Assembly (NCBI GenBank): GCA_035559535.1
Contig: DATMBG010000040.1
Coordinates: 106,720 to 170,719 of the forward strand
Direction of reading: 5' to 3'
Source: Candidatus Limnocylindrales bacterium
GTDB lineage: Bacteria > Moduliflexota > Moduliflexia > Moduliflexales > JAUQPW01
DNA: 64,000 bases
Part shown: positions 63,999 through 64,000 of the stretch, in pieces
Layout: every line of letters begins with the position of its first letter
How positions within the stretch are numbered: position 1 is the stretch's first letter
Program-made: the position numbers and the translations under genes
The notes under the pieces: model-generated
Database searches by the model: none
Told to the model about the DNA's origin: nothing
Seen by the model: the letters and a program-made list of their open reading frames with translations, nothing else

Positions 63999-64000
63999 TC

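Overview
The window looks like chromosome from an uncultured, free-living Gram-negative bacterium of moderate G+C. Evidence for an envelope includes twin-arginine signals, lipoboxes, exported cytochrome and glycan enzymes. I cannot place the phylum. There is no prophage, insertion sequence or CRISPR array. Intergenic space is rich in short dispersed hairpin repeats, some built from degenerate ~7-base units and some spilling into reading frames. Several promoters share a clear TTGACA-17 bp-TATCAT-like form, and two of them (ispE, the dppB-like gene) would give almost leaderless mRNAs.

Layout. 1-1947 (-): secreted protein cut by the left edge. 2086-6819 (-): CUT1-type ABC importer (ATPase, Tat-exported binding protein, two permeases), divergent from 7056-10331 (+): SDR dehydrogenase, M20 deacylase and Gfo/Idh/MocA oxidoreductase, together a likely uptake and catabolism locus for a sugar-like compound. 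10755-12953: antitoxin remnant, Tat-exported serine hydrolase, small exported protein. 13213-21836 (-): envelope glycan block with two very large GT-C-like membrane proteins sharing a C-terminal beta-sandwich module, an FAD mutase-like oxidoreductase and a DPM1-like GT2. 22008-23275 (-): UbiA/MqnP-like prenyltransferase and CBS protein. 23528-25339: ispE, tRNA-Gln(TTG), GYD protein. 25392-30503: decayed gene, AT-rich island with paired inverted repeats, an OpgH/cellulose-synthase-like GT2 and a convergent 832-residue CBM-like/glucoamylase-like lipoprotein.

30598-37520: comEC, comEA-like gene, copper ATPase copA with csoR, and comF. 37631-45732: REC-GAF response regulator, a bEBP-like AAA protein with a broken Walker A, DUF6494 protein, membrane protein, Ski2-like helicase and a REC-PATAN regulator. 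45816-50627: panE-like reductase divergent from an orphan dppBC permease pair, coiled-coil protein and PaaK-like ligase. 50879-53418: metK and ahcY of the SAM cycle, with an unusual metK leader. 53539-56838: HEAT-repeat protein, FmdB zinc ribbon, RraA-like protein. 57160-57318: gene remnant. 57940-59171: cytochrome P460 and a Cys-rich MarR regulator with a palindrome at the promoter. 59358-61453 (-): nicotinate phosphoribosyltransferase and NrtR, with a 23-bp perfect palindrome over the nrtR start of transcription. 61711-63516: three hypothetical or exported proteins. 63930-64000 (-): the end of a VCBS/FG-GAP-type protein with its terminator.

Most interesting: the convergent glycan synthase/CBM-lipoprotein pair, the GT-C proteins with a shared C-terminal module, the inactive-looking bEBP homologue, the helicase with a nuclease-fold-like tail, the metK leader with competing stems, and the NrtR and MarR operator candidates. 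The two edge genes have no in-window start or stop and were read directly from the sequence.
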